Part shown: positions 27,253 to 36,679 of the stretch, one piece after another
Numbering within the stretch: position 1 is the stretch's first letter
How the letters are laid out: each line of letters starts with the position of its first letter
Source of the DNA: an uncultured Dehalococcoidia bacterium
GTDB taxonomy: Bacteria; Chloroflexota; Dehalococcoidia; Lucifugimonadales; JADFKI01
Length of the DNA: 64,000 nucleotides
Direction of reading: 5' to 3'
Assembly (NCBI GenBank): GCA_958295865.1
Contig: CATQHF010000003.1
Coordinates: 248,001 to 312,000, forward strand
Made by a program: the position numbers and the translations under genes
Notes under the pieces: model-generated
The model's input: the letters and a program-made list of their open reading frames with translations, nothing else
What the model was told of the DNA's origin: nothing
Databases searched by the model: none

Positions 27253-27534
27253 GAGAAAATTGCATTAGTCCCTCTCCCCTTGATGGGGGAAGGTTTCCAG
27301 TCTGGCGAGCGAGTCGGTCGCGCCAATTGTCCCTCCCCCTTGATGGTGGAAGGTTTCCAGTCTGGCGAGCGAGTCGGTCGCGCCAATTGTCCCTTCCCCC
27401 TTGATGGGAGAAGGTTTCCAGTCTGGCGAGCGAGTTGGTCGCGCCAATTGTCCCTTCCCCCTTTGGGGGAAGGTTAGGATGGGGGCGAAAATGCTTGCCC
27501 ATCGACGGCTAAACTGCACTAATGCAATTTTCTC
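27253..27534. mobile_element. MITE-like element, copy B, with internal tandem expansion
   Basis: Ends are GAGAAAATTGCATTAGT and ACTAATGCAATTTTCTC. Between them a block of about 60 bp (palindromic CCTTCCCCCTTGATGGGGG plus AGTCTGGCGAGCGAGTCGG) is repeated three times in tandem before the standard right part. Flanks TGCGGTT and TACGGTT match at six of seven positions, consistent with a 7-bp target duplication. It lies directly upstream of queG. Confidence 0.85.
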
Positions 27535-27887
27535 TACGGTTATGTTGACCGCTATCCCGTCCCATTATACCATCACGATTAACTCGCTACCTTCATCATG
27601 TCTGTTTGGCTTTGCGCGCTGACGACTGAGGAATTGAAATGCCACCTCAGGGTCTTTCAATTGTCACTCCGTTCGGAATGACAGAGGGAGGGAGTTTGGG
27701 ATGACAAAGAAAGGAAGGGCGCTCGGAATGGCAGGGGGCGCTTGGGATGGCGGGGAAGATTGCTTGGGATGGCAGTTAGAATGATGCCTTGATAATTGAA
27801 AGACTTTGAACACCGCTTGAATATCCTTGATTTAAGTCGCTTTGCTTTGATATAGTTCATGAAATCCATTTTTGAGGGGGTCCTGTC
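27535..27887. other. Intergenic region upstream of guaB3
   Basis: About 350 bp without a convincing gene. It holds one GTCACTCCGTTCGGAATGAC palindrome (27663-27682). Nothing else is recognisable apart from the ribosome site GAGGGGG just before guaB3. Confidence 0.5.
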
Positions 27888-29027
27888 TTGGCAACACCTC
27901 GGATTCAGGAATTACGACGAGTCTATGGATTTGATGAAGTCGCGATTGTGCCGGGAGAGGTTACGCTCAATCCCGAGCTGGTCAGCACAGACTTCCCTAT
28001 CGATGGCATCACGCTGAAAACCCCGGTGCTGGCGTCCGCGATGGATGCCGTAGGGTCGCCCGCGTTCGCTGGGCACATGAGCGCGCTGGGCGGTCTGGGC
28101 GTGATGAACCTCGAAGGGGTGCAGGCGCGATACGACGACCCGGATGAGGTGCTGAACCAGATTGTTACCACGCCGCAAGACGAGGTAACGAGTTTGCTGC
28201 AAAGTCTCTACTCAGTCCCTATACGGCACGAGCTTGTGGGTGAGCGGGTAGAAGAGATGAAGAAGAACGGCGCTGCGTGCGCCGTTTCTGTTACGCCCGC
28301 CATGACGAAAGAGCTCGCTCCCGTAGCGGCGGAAGCGGGCGCGGACATGATTGTGGTGCAATCGACGGTCACGACCGCCAAGCACATCTCAAACAGCCAG
28401 CGCGGGCTGCGCTTCCCGGAACTGCTTGAGATGGTCAATGTGCCGGTGCTGGTCGGCAACTGCGTCGGCTACGATGTGGCGATCGAATTGATGGAGACGG
28501 GCATTCATGGCGTGCTTGTCGGCGTCGGCCCGGGCGCGGCATGCACGACGCGCGAGGTTACCGGCGTGGGTGTGCCGCAAGTGAGCGCCACGCTCGATTG
28601 CGCCGCCGCGCGAGACGAATACTATCGCCGAACAGGGCGTTATGTGCCGATAATCACCGACGGCGGCATACGCACGGGCGGCGACTTGTGCAAGGCGTTC
28701 GTATGCGGAGCCGACGCCGTGATGCTAGGCACGCCATTGGCGCAGTCCGAGGAAGCGCCCGGCAAGGGCTACAATTGGGGCATGGCAAATCCGCATCCCG
28801 CGCTGCCGAGGGGTACGCGCGTCAAGGTTGGCATCAACGGCAGCCTCGAGCAGATACTCTACGGCCCAACCTCGGTTACGGACGGCACGCAAAACCTGAT
28901 GGGCGCGTTGCAGGTGTGCATGGGCATGGTTGGCGCGCAAACCATCCAGGATATGCACAACGCCGAGGTCGTGGTCGCGCCGTCCATAAAGACAGAAGGC
29001 AAGCATTACCAGCTGGGCATGGAGTAG
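27888..29027 (+). CDS. guaB3: GuaB3-family IMP dehydrogenase-related protein
   Basis: 379 residues, without the CBS pair of canonical IMPDH. The TIM-barrel motifs are present: LASAMDAVGSPAFAGHM, VGVGPGAACTTREVTG with the nucleophile-position Cys219, and TDGGIRTGGDLCKAFVCGADAVMLG. The start MATPRIQELRRVYGFDEVAIVPGE matches GuaB3/IMP_DH_rel proteins of Actinobacteria and Chloroflexota. Start codon is TTG 27888 with GAGGGGG seven bases upstream. It could catalyse IMP oxidation or act on another purine; the family assignment is firmer than the reaction. Confidence 0.9.
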   Translation: MATPRIQELRRVYGFDEVAIVPGEVTLNPELVSTDFPIDGITLKTPVLASAMDAVGSPAFAGHMSALGGLGVMNLEGVQARYDDPDEVLNQIVTTPQDEVTSLLQSLYSVPIRHELVGERVEEMKKNGAACAVSVTPAMTKELAPVAAEAGADMIVVQSTVTTAKHISNSQRGLRFPELLEMVNVPVLVGNCVGYDVAIELMETGIHGVLVGVGPGAACTTREVTGVGVPQVSATLDCAAARDEYYRRTGRYVPIITDGGIRTGGDLCKAFVCGADAVMLGTPLAQSEEAPGKGYNWGMANPHPALPRGTRVKVGINGSLEQILYGPTSVTDGTQNLMGALQVCMGMVGAQTIQDMHNAEVVVAPSIKTEGKHYQLGME

Positions 29028-29065
29028 CGGCTTGCCCGGCATGCTTCTCTGACGCTTGCGCTATG

Positions 29066-29914
29066 CTAGGCTCTGTCCACCACTACGCACCGCGCTGACC
29101 CTAGCAGGTCGTTGCGGTGCGTAATATCGTCACGGGGAAACTCAGCCCGCGCCATCTGGCGCACGGCGTCCAGCTGCTCCGGCGAAATCTCTACTATCAG
29201 CCGCCCGCCCGCCTTCAGCTTGGACGGCGCTTGCGTCAGCAGACGGCGTATCACCTCCAAGCCTCGCTCACCGCCGTCTAGCGCAATCTGAGGTTCGCGT
29301 CTTACTTCCATGGGCAAGCCGCGCATCAGCCCGCTGGCGATGTAAGGCGGATTGGATACTATCAGATCTACGCTGTTCGTGAGTGGCGCGAGCAGGTCGC
29401 CTTGCAGCAGCGAAACGCGGTCGGCGACGCCGTGTTTGCGGCGGTTGCGCTTGGCTACCGCTAGGGCATCGGGGGAGCGGTCTATGGCGTACACATGCGC
29501 GCGCGGCAGGTTGCTTGCGATTGCGACCGCGATTGCGCCGCTGCCCGTGCCGATGTCGGCGCAGGCGATGTCGCCTTGATGATGGGCGCGCGCAAAGTCC
29601 AGCGCAGCATCGACCAGCAGTTCGGTCTCCTGGCGCGGGATGAGCGCGGCGGGATTGACGATGAAATCCAGCCCGTAGAACTCCCTGTGTCCGGTGATGT
29701 ACGGCAGCGGCTCGCCGTCAACTCTGCGCCCGACAAGACCCTGAATATGTTCCAAGTCTTTGGCGCTCAGCCGCTCGGCGAGTGAGGCATAGAAGCGCGC
29801 GCGGTCGTATTGGAGCGCGTGCCTTATCAGGACTTCCGCTTCGAGTTGACTGTCGGGTATGGCGTGGCGTCGCAGTTCTGCCGCGATTTGCGCTTGGACT
29901 TGGCGCAGCCGCAT
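29066..29914 (-). CDS. prmC: Peptide chain release factor N(5)-glutamine methyltransferase
   Basis: 282 residues. Methylates the GGQ glutamine of release factors. The SAM motif is CADIGTGSGAIAVAIA and the substrate-amide motif NPPY is in IVSNPPYIASGLM. The N-terminal helical domain (to about 75) is typical. It directly follows prfA, its substrate gene, with the prfA stop and prmC start sharing a base. Confidence 0.94.
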   Translation of the reverse strand: MRLRQVQAQIAAELRRHAIPDSQLEAEVLIRHALQYDRARFYASLAERLSAKDLEHIQGLVGRRVDGEPLPYITGHREFYGLDFIVNPAALIPRQETELLVDAALDFARAHHQGDIACADIGTGSGAIAVAIASNLPRAHVYAIDRSPDALAVAKRNRRKHGVADRVSLLQGDLLAPLTNSVDLIVSNPPYIASGLMRGLPMEVRREPQIALDGGERGLEVIRRLLTQAPSKLKAGGRLIVEISPEQLDAVRQMARAEFPRDDITHRNDLLGSARCVVVDRA

Positions 29915-30987
29915 CAGCCGGCGAATGCCAGCGCTTCCGCTTGCTCGCGCTGAATGAGGGCGGTTATGAACTCGTCCAGGTCGCCGTCTAGCACATGCTC
30001 CAGGCTGTAGCTGGACAGGTTGACGCGATGGTCAGTTACGCGCCCCTGCGGGAAGTTGTAGGTGCGTACACGCTGGGAGCGGTCGCCGCTGCCAACCTGC
30101 GACCTGCGCGCCTCTGAGATTTCTTGATGCTGGCGCTCAATCTCGCGCGCCAAAATCCTAGAGCGCAGCACTGCCATCGCCTTCTCGCGGTTCTTGAGCT
30201 GGGAACGCTCATCTTGGCATGTGGCGACTATGCCCGTTGGCACATGCGTTATACGCACCGCCGTCTCCACCTTCTGCACATTCTGACCGCCGTGTCCGCC
30301 CGCGCGGAATATGTCTATGACCAGCTCTTCGGGCTTAATCTCGACATCCACCTCTTCGGCTTCGGGCAGCACGGCGACGGTGGCGGCTGATGTGTGGATG
30401 CGTCCGCTGGACTCGGTCACCGGCACGCGCTGGACGCGGTGGCCGCCGCTCTCGTGCTTGAGGCGGCTGTACGCGCCCTTGCCGCGCAGCTCGAACACAA
30501 TCTCCTTGATTGCGCCCAAGCCCGTCTGGTTGACATCTATGACCTCCGTCTTCCAGCCGTTGCGCTGGGCGTAGCGCGTGTACATGCGATACAAGTCGGA
30601 CGCGAAAAGCCCGGCTTCGTCGCCGCCCGTGCCCGCCCGTATCTCCAAAATGACATTCTTTTCGTCGTTAGGATCCTTGGGGATGAGCTCGATGTGCAGG
30701 TCGGCTTCGATGCGCTCTATGTCCGCCTGCAACTCCAACTCTTCTTCCTTTGCCAAGGCTATCATGTCGGCGTCGGATTCTTCGTGGAGCAGGACGCGCG
30801 CCTCATCGAGTTGCGTCAACGCCGTGCGGTACTCGCGCGACAGCTCCACGATGGCGCGAATGGACGCCTGCTCTTTCGCAAGCGTCTGTATGTGCGTGTA
30901 GTCGGCAGACACTTCGGGGTCTGCCATGAGGCTGTCGAGTTCGTCATAGCGGCGCTCTATCGCCTCAAGCCGCTCTTGCATTGTCAT
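29914..30987 (-). CDS. prfA: Peptide chain release factor 1
   Basis: 357 residues. The tripeptide anticodon PVT is in [13 protein letters not shown], identifying RF1 (UAA/UAG), and the catalytic GGQ is in [12 protein letters not shown]. Other landmarks: [16 protein letters not shown] and [15 protein letters not shown]. Upstream of prmC in the same operon. Confidence 0.96.
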   Translation of the reverse strand: MTMQERLEAIERRYDELDSLMADPEVSADYTHIQTLAKEQASIRAIVELSREYRTALTQLDEARVLLHEESDADMIALAKEEELELQADIERIEADLHIELIPKDPNDEKNVILEIRAGTGGDEAGLFASDLYRMYTRYAQRNGWKTEVIDVNQTGLGAIKEIVFELRGKGAYSRLKHESGGHRVQRVPVTESSGRIHTSAATVAVLPEAEEVDVEIKPEELVIDIFRAGGHGGQNVQKVETAVRITHVPTGIVATCQDERSQLKNREKAMAVLRSRILAREIERQHQEISEARRSQVGSGDRSQRVRTYNFPQGRVTDHRVNLSSYSLEHVLDGDLDEFITALIQREQAEALAFAG

Positions 30988-31097
30988 CTGTCTGGCCGTT
31001 CGCTATTCGTGTGTGGCTTCGTCGCTGGTAAGTATATCAGACGCCGGTTTTGCGCTCGCAAAAGCCGGATGAGAGCGCAGACCGCCGTTGTGCATCG

Positions 31098-32456
31098 CTA
31101 ACCGAGTCGTCGGGCGATTTGCTGCGGCAGTTCCGCTGCCGGAACGGTGTACTCCTCGCCCGCGTCCATGTCGCGGAACTTTACGCGCGCGCTTTCCATG
31201 TCTTCGGGCAGCGGTATGACGGCGAACCTAAAGCCCTTGCGCGAGGCGTATCTGAGCTGTCTGCCCAGCCGCGCGCCCTCGAAGAATATCTCGGTGTTGA
31301 CCTGCGCCGCCCTCAGCGCGCTCGCGATCTCGATTGCGCTGCTCATCAGGCTTTCGTCCGGCGTGGTTACGAGAACCTGCGCCGTGGATGCGCTGCCGGG
31401 CTTCACGATGCCCGCTTGCAGCAGCTGCGAGAACAGCCGCGTCAGCCCGATGGATATGCCCACGCCGGGCAGCGTCCTGCGTATGAAGTAGCTGGCGAGG
31501 TCGTCGTAGCGGCCGCCCGAACAGATGCTGCCAAGCTGCGGATGGTCGTCGAGCCGCGTTTCGTATATCGTGCCGGTGTAGTAGTCCAGCCCGCGCACGA
31601 TGCCCAGGTCGACGGCGATGTTCTCGTCCGGGATGCCGAATGCGGCGGCGTGCTCGAACACCGTTCGCAACTCATGGACGCCCTGCTCAAAGCGCTCCCC
31701 GCTGTCGCTCATCGCCGCGAGGTTGTTCAGAATCTCGGCAGAACTGCCTTGCATCTGCACCAGCGCGAGGATGTCGTCCGCGGCGGCGCTTGCTGACAGG
31801 CTGTCGAGGCGCTGAAGCAGCGGTCTTGTGCCTTGCCTGTCAATCTTGTCCGCCTCACGCAGTATAGACGAGGCGGCATCTTCATCAAATCCCAAGTGTG
31901 CAAGGTAGCCCGTCAGTATCTTGCGGTTGCTAATCCTGATGGTGAAATCGCCGATGTTCAGGCTGCTGAACACGGCGGATATGACGGCGGGAATCTCTGC
32001 GTCCGCCATAAGGCTGAGCTTGCCGTCGCCCACAATGTCGATGTCGCACTGCGTGAACTCGCGGAAGCGTCCGTGCTGCGGGCGTTCGCCGCGCCATACC
32101 TTCTGAATCTGGTAGCGGCGGAACGGAAACACCAAGTCGTTGTTGTGCTGCGCGACATACCTTGCGAGCGGCACGGTCAAGTCGAAGTGCAGCGAGTAGT
32201 CGCGGGCGTCGCCGCCGGATTGCGGGTGCAGCCCCGTCAGGCTGTAAATCTGGCGTTCGGTCTCCTCGCCGCCCTTAGCCGTCAGAACCGTATTGCGCTC
32301 CACGGCGGGCGTCTCGATTGGCGAGAAGCCGAAGCGCTCGAACGCGGCGCGAATCTGGTCGATCATCTGCTGCTCGACCATCCGCTCGGCGGGCGTCCAC
32401 TCCGGAAAGCCGCTAATGGGCGTTGGCGTTATCCTGTTCCTGCGATCGGCGCACAT
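31098..32456 (-). CDS. hisS: Histidyl-tRNA synthetase
   Basis: 452 residues, class II. Motif 1 region around PTPISGFPEWTP...ERFGFSPIETPAVE, motif 2 FRRYQIQKVWRGERPQHGRFREF, histidine-specific RGLDYYTGTIYE, and motif 3 SIGLTRLF. The C-terminal anticodon-binding domain starts near residue 350 (QVLVTTPDESL). AGGAG and GAGG lie upstream of ATG 32456. It is 110 bp upstream of prfA on the same strand. Confidence 0.95.
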   Translation of the reverse strand: MCADRRNRITPTPISGFPEWTPAERMVEQQMIDQIRAAFERFGFSPIETPAVERNTVLTAKGGEETERQIYSLTGLHPQSGGDARDYSLHFDLTVPLARYVAQHNNDLVFPFRRYQIQKVWRGERPQHGRFREFTQCDIDIVGDGKLSLMADAEIPAVISAVFSSLNIGDFTIRISNRKILTGYLAHLGFDEDAASSILREADKIDRQGTRPLLQRLDSLSASAAADDILALVQMQGSSAEILNNLAAMSDSGERFEQGVHELRTVFEHAAAFGIPDENIAVDLGIVRGLDYYTGTIYETRLDDHPQLGSICSGGRYDDLASYFIRRTLPGVGISIGLTRLFSQLLQAGIVKPGSASTAQVLVTTPDESLMSSAIEIASALRAAQVNTEIFFEGARLGRQLRYASRKGFRFAVIPLPEDMESARVKFRDMDAGEEYTVPAAELPQQIARRLG

Positions 32457-32670
32457 TCGGCAGCCTCACTCCTGATAAATCTGAACATTTTGGACTTGCA
32501 ATCATAGATTGTATCACAAGCCGCTCGACGCATTGATTGTTAGACCAACCCGCGCCCATTTTCCGTTCGTGGTGAGCTTGTCGAACCACCCTCCCAAACC
32601 CGCCCTTCAAAAGGCTCAGGGCGAACGGGGTTTATCGCTTCCAACTATTGACGCCCGATAGCTGATAACT
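32457..32670. repeat. Intergenic region with palindromic repeat
   Basis: Contains CGTTCGTGGTGAGCTTGTCG (32564 onward), the complement of the GGTTCGACAGGCTCACCACG repeat at 12469. No gene is seen. Confidence 0.5.
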
Positions 32671-32771
32671 GAGAAAATTGCATTAGTCCCTTCCCCCTTT
32701 GGGGGAAGGTTAGGATGGGGGGCGAAAATGCCCGCCCATCGACGGCTAAACCGTACTAATGCAATTTTCTA
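32671..32771. mobile_element. MITE-like element, copy C
   Basis: The shortest full form, about 100 bp: GAGAAAATTGCATTAGT left end, ACTAATGCAATTTTCTA right end, palindromic CCTTCCCCCTTTGGGGGAAG inside. Flanks GATAACT and GACAACT match at six of seven positions. It adds an in-frame but probably untranslated ATG upstream of relA. Confidence 0.87.
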
Positions 32772-32869
32772 GACAACTATCAACTGATTGTGCGATAGGT
32801 GGCGCTGGGATATACTATAATCAGCATTTGAAACCCCATCAAGGCGCATCGCGGGCGCAGAGAAAACCT

Positions 32870-35035
32870 ATGGTTGACACGCTTCTCGAAAAAGCAAAGA
32901 CTTACCTGCCTGAGAATAGGCTTGGCGTCATCGACCACGCCTATCGCTTCGCTGCCGAAGCGCATAACGGACAGGTGCGGCGCTCCGGCGAGCCGTTCAT
33001 CGAACACCCGCTCCAGACCGCGCTGTTCCTCGCCGACCTGCGCCTCGACTCCAATGCGCTCGCCGCCGCGCTGCTGCACGATGTAGTCGAAGACTGCGAC
33101 GATGTGGCTATCGAGGACATCGAGCACGAGTTCGGCAAAGAGATTGCCGGGCTGGTCGACGGCGTAACCAAGCTCACCAAGACCGAAGCCCTGGCTGACG
33201 AATCGCCGAACGCCTACCTGCAAAAGCCCCAAGATGAGCTGGCGCAGGCAGCGAGCATACGCAAGATGCTTATATCCATGGCGTCCGATGTGCGCGTCGT
33301 GCTCATCAAGCTCGCCGACAGGCTGCACAACATGCGGACGCTGGACGCGCTATCGGCGAACAGGCGGCGCGCTATCGCACAGGAAACGCTGGAGATATAC
33401 GCCCCGCTCGCGCATCGGCTTGGTATATGGGAGATAAAGTGGCGGCTGGAAGACTTGGCGTTCCAGCACCTCAACAACGGCGCATACAAGGAAATATCCA
33501 GCCTGCTGAACTCCAAGCGGCAGGAACGCGAGGAATATATCGAGAGCGTGCGCTCGCTGCTTCAGGCCGAACTCGACAAGGCAGGCATCGTAGCAGAGGT
33601 AACGGGCCGCCCAAAGCACATATACAGCATCCACCGAAAGACCGAGACTTACAGGCGGCGGAACCTCGGAGTAGATGACATCTACGACCTGTTCGCGCTG
33701 CGCGTCATGGTGAATACCGAGCAGGACTGCTACTTGGCGCTCGGCGTCGTGCATGCCAACTGGAGACCGCTGCCCGGGCAGTTCGACGACTATATCGCCA
33801 ATCCAAAAGACAACCTGTACAAGTCGCTGCATACGACGGTGCTGTGCATAGACGCGCACCCGGTCGAGGTGCAGATACGCACGCCGGAGATGCACCGCGT
33901 AGCCGAGTACGGCGTAGCGGCTCACTGGCTCTACAAGGAAGGCCGCACCTCCGACATCGAGTTCGAAGAAAAGATGACATGGCTGCGGCAGATCCTCGAC
34001 TGGCAGCGCGATGTCAACGGCGCGGAAGAGTTCGTCGAATCCTTCAAGACGGACATCTTCCAAAATCAGGTGTATGTCTATACGCCGAAGGGCGACCTGA
34101 AAGAGCTGCCGGCGGGCGCGACTCCGCTCGATTTCGCCTTCCGCATCCATACCGATGTCGGGCATCGCTGCATCGGCGCGAAGGTGAACGGCAAGCTGGT
34201 CGCGCTCACATACCGCCTTCAGAACGGCGACACCGTTGAGATTATGACCAGCAAGACGGTGAGGGGACCCAGCCTCGACTGGCTGAACGCCAACCTTGGC
34301 TATCTCAACACCAACTCCGCGCGCGCGAAGGTGCGGCAGTGGTTCAATCGCCAAGAACGGCAGATCAACATCCAGCGCGGCAAGGACATATTCCGCAGGC
34401 AGTTGCGCCGCCTGAATATGGCTATGGCTGACGAAGATCTTGCCAAAATGCTCAACTTCGCCAGCACGGACGAGTTCCTTGTTGCGCTCGGCGGCGGCGA
34501 AATCAGCGTCCAGCAGGTCGTCGACCGCATCACCAACCACGAAATCGCGCCCGATGACGACTTCGTGCTGGTTGAGAGCATGCCCGCCAGCAGCCCGGCG
34601 TCGGGCGTCGAGGTGCTGGGCGTCGGCGACCTGCTGACGCGGATGGCGCACTGCTGCACGCCGATACACGGCGATAGCATCATCGGCTACATCACCCGCA
34701 GCAGGGGCGTAACCGTGCATCGCAGGAACTGCCCCAACATCCTCGCGGAGCGCGAAACGGAACGCCTCATACCCGTCGGCTGGGGCAAGACGCAGCCACT
34801 CTATCCGGTGCGCGTCCGAATGGAGGCGCGCGACCGCGTTGGACTGCTGCGCGATGTTACCTCCCTCGTTTCCGAGGAAGGTGTTAATATAGCCTCATGC
34901 CTTTCAGAGGAAGATGGCGATGTCAGCATCATCTCCCTGACCGTATATGTCAACGGCATCGGCCAGCTCAACCGCCTGTTCTCCAAGATGGAGGGCGTGC
35001 GAGGGGTAACGGGCGTGAGCAGAACCAGAGCATAG
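32870..35035 (+). CDS. relA: Bifunctional (p)ppGpp synthetase/hydrolase
   Basis: About 721 residues of the Rel/SpoT family, stringent-response alarmone control. HD hydrolase domain: EPFIEHPLQTALFLADL and LLHDVVEDCDD, apparently intact. Synthetase domain: DIYDLFALRVMV and NPKDNLYKSLHTTVL. Then TGS (VYVYTPKGDLKELPAGATPLDFAF), the zinc-finger/RIS region (RMAHCCTPIHGDSIIGY) and a C-terminal ACT domain. The frame opens at 32759 inside a MITE, so ATG 32870 (MVDTLLEKAK) is preferred. rpsT follows. Confidence 0.94.
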   Translation: MVDTLLEKAKTYLPENRLGVIDHAYRFAAEAHNGQVRRSGEPFIEHPLQTALFLADLRLDSNALAAALLHDVVEDCDDVAIEDIEHEFGKEIAGLVDGVTKLTKTEALADESPNAYLQKPQDELAQAASIRKMLISMASDVRVVLIKLADRLHNMRTLDALSANRRRAIAQETLEIYAPLAHRLGIWEIKWRLEDLAFQHLNNGAYKEISSLLNSKRQEREEYIESVRSLLQAELDKAGIVAEVTGRPKHIYSIHRKTETYRRRNLGVDDIYDLFALRVMVNTEQDCYLALGVVHANWRPLPGQFDDYIANPKDNLYKSLHTTVLCIDAHPVEVQIRTPEMHRVAEYGVAAHWLYKEGRTSDIEFEEKMTWLRQILDWQRDVNGAEEFVESFKTDIFQNQVYVYTPKGDLKELPAGATPLDFAFRIHTDVGHRCIGAKVNGKLVALTYRLQNGDTVEIMTSKTVRGPSLDWLNANLGYLNTNSARAKVRQWFNRQERQINIQRGKDIFRRQLRRLNMAMADEDLAKMLNFASTDEFLVALGGGEISVQQVVDRITNHEIAPDDDFVLVESMPASSPASGVEVLGVGDLLTRMAHCCTPIHGDSIIGYITRSRGVTVHRRNCPNILAERETERLIPVGWGKTQPLYPVRVRMEARDRVGLLRDVTSLVSEEGVNIASCLSEEDGDVSIISLTVYVNGIGQLNRLFSKMEGVRGVTGVSRTRA

Positions 35036-35086
35036 CACACACCGACGGGCGGCGAGCCATCGGTCTTATTCAGGAGGACAACAGAA

Positions 35087-35347
35087 TTGCCAAGCGCAAA
35101 GTCAACAAGAGTATCGCTCAGAAAGCGCAGCCGCAACCTGCCGCTGCGTACACGGGCAAAGACGGAAATCAAGCGAGCGCGGACGCTCATAAACGCCAAC
35201 GACCTAGACGGCGCCGAAAAGGCTGTCCGCTCCGCATTCGTCGCGCTCGACAAGGCGGCGCAGAAGGGCGCGCTGCACTCCAACAACGCCTCGCGCCGCA
35301 AGTCGCGCATCATGAAGGCGCTCCACAAGGCAAAGAGCGCGAGCTAA
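35087..35347 (+). CDS. rpsT: 30S ribosomal protein S20
   Basis: 86 residues, very basic. MPSAKSTRVSLRKRSRNLP... and AKTEIKRARTLINA followed by HSNNASRRKSRIMKALHKA match the bS20 pattern. The start is TTG 35087 with AGGAGG nine bases upstream. Binds 16S rRNA early in 30S assembly. 51 bp after relA. Confidence 0.9.
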   Translation: MPSAKSTRVSLRKRSRNLPLRTRAKTEIKRARTLINANDLDGAEKAVRSAFVALDKAAQKGALHSNNASRRKSRIMKALHKAKSAS

Positions 35348-35377
35348 CGGCATTCTCAATGCGCGTGATATAAAATC

Positions 35378-35429
35378 GTCATTCCTGCGAAAGAAAGTCA
35401 CCCCTGCGAAAGCGGGGGGCAGGAATCCA
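35378..35429. repeat. REP-like palindrome
   Basis: GTCATTCCTGCGAAAGAAAG, then a second arm with GCGGGGGGCAGGAATCC, a variant of the hairpin seen at 37628. It lies just after rpsT and may mark its transcript end. Confidence 0.6.
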
Positions 35430-35587
35430 GTGCGGTTGATACGCCACCCCAGATTGTAATACTAATACATATTGAGAATACCGCGCTAATGTAAGCATAG
35501 GATAGAGTGGATGCGTGTTCACCCCATCCTAGCCTTCCCCAATCTATGGGGAAAGGATAACCGAAGAAGGAATTGGAAGAGGGAATA

Positions 35588-35947
35588 ATGCTCAGGATGA
35601 GATTGAGACGGGTCGGCGCTAAGAAGCAGCCGAGTTACCGCATAGTCGTGGCGGATTCGAGGGCGGCGCGGGACGGCGCTTTCGTCGACTACCTGGGACA
35701 CTACAATCCGCGCACAGATCCGCCCACGGTCGTCATAGACGAAGAGAAGGCGCGCAAGTGGCTTAGCGTCGGCGCGCAGCCGTCCGACGCCGTTCAGCGC
35801 ATCATCGACAAGATGGGCGAGCCGGAAGCAGAGGCGACCGTCGACGCAACCGCCGAGACGGATTCCGAAACCGAAGCGACCGCTGAGGCTGACGCCGCCC
35901 CCGATACCGAAACCGCCGCAGAAGCGGAGACCACCACCGCGCAATGA
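35588..35947 (+). CDS. rpsP: 30S ribosomal protein S16
   Basis: 119 residues. The core MLRMRLRRVGAKKQPSYRIV, YLGHYNPRTDPP and ARKWLSVGAQPSDAVQRII is bS16. About 40 residues of an acidic Thr/Glu/Ala tail follow. Start ATG 35588 has AGAGGGA just upstream; an in-frame TTG at 35573 is less likely. First gene of the classical rpsP-khpA-rimM operon. Confidence 0.94.
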   Translation: MLRMRLRRVGAKKQPSYRIVVADSRAARDGAFVDYLGHYNPRTDPPTVVIDEEKARKWLSVGAQPSDAVQRIIDKMGEPEAEATVDATAETDSETEATAEADAAPDTETAAEAETTTAQ

Positions 35948-36174
35948 AAGATATAGTCGAGTACATCGCCAAGGCAATCGTGTCCCACCCGGACGAAGTG
36001 CAAGTCATCGAGGAAGTGGAGGATGACGGGCTAATCATCCTCCGTCTTGAGGTCGCGCCCTCCGATAAGGGCAAGGTCATCGGGCGGCAGGGTAGGGTGG
36101 CGCAGTCCATGCGCGCGCTGCTGCGCGTCGCCGCCGTCAAAGACCGCACAAGGGTTATCCTGAAAATTGACTAG
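35944..36174 (+). CDS. khpA: KH-domain RNA-binding protein KhpA
   Basis: 76 residues. A single KH domain with the GxxG loop in VIGRQGRVAQSMRALLRVAA. Start overlaps the rpsP stop by four bases (ATGA). KhpA pairs with KhpB in many bacteria to bind RNA; position between rpsP and rimM is conserved. Confidence 0.92.
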   Translation: MKDIVEYIAKAIVSHPDEVQVIEEVEDDGLIILRLEVAPSDKGKVIGRQGRVAQSMRALLRVAAVKDRTRVILKID

Positions 36175-36679
36175 CCCCACCTCACATACCGCCCCGGTCA
36201 TCGTCGGCAGGATACGCGCGGCGTGGGGACTGAAAGGCGATGTCAGCGTGGAGGTGCTGTCGGACGCGCCCACGCGCTTTGCGGCGGGAAGCGTCCTGCG
36301 GCTGAAGGGCAAGCCTACCTGCGTCGAGCGTTCGCGCAAGCACAAGCGCGGTCTGCTGCTCAAGTTGGACGCCGCCGATGATCGCACGCAGGCGGACGCA
36401 TTGCGCGGCGAAGACCTGACCATCCTGCCGGAGCAGGTGGAGCCGCTGCCCGAAGGCATGTACTACCACTTCCAGATTATCGGCATGCGCGCGCTCACCC
36501 AAGAGGGAGAGCGGCTAGGCGTCGTCAGCGAGATAATCTCCACCGGCAGCAACGATGTCTATGTGCTTCACGAACCTGGACGCCGCGACATACTTATACC
36601 CGCGCTGCCCGATGTCGTGCTCGATGTTGACCTCGACGCAAGCGCGATGGTCGTAAGCCTGCCCGACGGCTTAGTCTAG
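36167..36679 (+). CDS. rimM: Ribosome maturation factor RimM
   Basis: 170 residues. VIVGRIRAAWGLKGDVSVEVLSD starts the RimM domain and the PRC-barrel follows (YYHFQIIGMRALTQEGERLG, then HEPGRRDILIPALPDVVLDVD). Starts at TTG 36167, overlapping the khpA end. Needed for 16S/30S head maturation with S19. Its stop overlaps the convergent DapA-like gene. Confidence 0.93.
   Translation: MTSPTSHTAPVIVGRIRAAWGLKGDVSVEVLSDAPTRFAAGSVLRLKGKPTCVERSRKHKRGLLLKLDAADDRTQADALRGEDLTILPEQVEPLPEGMYYHFQIIGMRALTQEGERLGVVSEIISTGSNDVYVLHEPGRRDILIPALPDVVLDVDLDASAMVVSLPDGLV

Noticed and set aside
27253..27534. Possible CRISPR array because of evenly spaced repeats
   Set aside because: Units of about 60 bp are contiguous with no unique spacers, and the ends are MITE inverted repeats; no cas genes are present.
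33350..34720. A 456-codon minus-strand frame
   Set aside because: It is fully antisense to relA, whose domains are intact; no motifs in the antisense product.
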